Source: Tubulanus polymorphus (Eukaryota; Nemertea; Palaeonemertea; Tubulaniformes; Tubulanidae). From it: DNA of 64,000 nt. The stretch's first letter is position 1. Each line of letters opens with the position of its first letter. The translations under genes and the position numbers were made by a program. The notes under the pieces are model-generated. The model saw only the letters and a list, made by a program, of their open reading frames with translations, was not told the origin of the DNA and made no database searches. The DNA lies in contig NC_134025.1 of NCBI RefSeq assembly GCF_964204645.1, positions 8,377,001-8,441,000 of the forward strand, given 5' to 3'. Below are positions 63,984 to 64,000 of this stretch, one piece after another.

Positions 63984-64000
63984 GTAAGAACCACGTTGAA

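Larger units (their letters stand above)
61758..63983 (+). repeat. Super-repeat unit 14, domains A-F, cut by the window end
   Basis: Six exons in the order Ig-Ig-FN3-FN3-FN3-Ig, one domain per exon and A unsplit. The donor after 63983 shows that the gene continues. Confidence 0.92.

Overview
The window is one gene, or the middle of one. A single plus-strand coding region of 123 recognisable exons runs from base 1 to base 63983 and is open at both ends. It encodes a giant muscle protein of the titin/twitchin/projectin family. GT-AG introns, AT-rich introns mostly of 70-200 bases and about 16,000 predicted residues of Ig and fibronectin-III (FN3) domains show that this is an animal nuclear genome. 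The short introns and the domain order argue for an invertebrate. I cannot name the phylum from sequence alone. No RNA gene, CRISPR array, bacterial feature or second protein gene was found on either strand.

Layout. (1) 1-6829 is one very long exon. It holds four near-identical tandem units of 951-960 bp encoding Ser/Asp-rich, AHNAK-like or PEVK-like disordered protein, then a unique low-complexity stretch with three basic amphipathic motifs and two PPPPY motifs, then a divergent Ig domain. (2) 7060-11898 encodes five more Ig domains, one per exon, with the only two introns longer than 300 bases (7327-9192 and 9460-10831). These introns carry small inverted repeats and a pre-miRNA-sized hairpin. 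(3) 12026-63983 is a regular A-band-like region. After an FN3-FN3 lead-in, a 10-domain super-repeat Ig-Ig-FN3-FN3-FN3-Ig-Ig-FN3-FN3-FN3 (called A to J here) occurs 13 times in full and a 14th time up to domain F. In total I count about 61 Ig and 83 FN3 domains.

The order disordered spring, tandem Ig, then FN3/Ig super-repeats parallels the PEVK, distal Ig and A-band order of chordate titin. It suggests an elastic anchor joined to a thick-filament ruler. Every exon junction is phase 1, except an extra phase 2 intron at the conserved Trp of domain A in units 1, 11, 12 and 13. The joined frame has no stop or frameshift.

The gene also records its own growth. A 5-domain module was doubled to 10 and then amplified. 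Units 5-8 include a recently copied block of about 3.66 kb per copy, introns included. Different units have lost different introns, so the intron map helps to reconstruct the duplication order.
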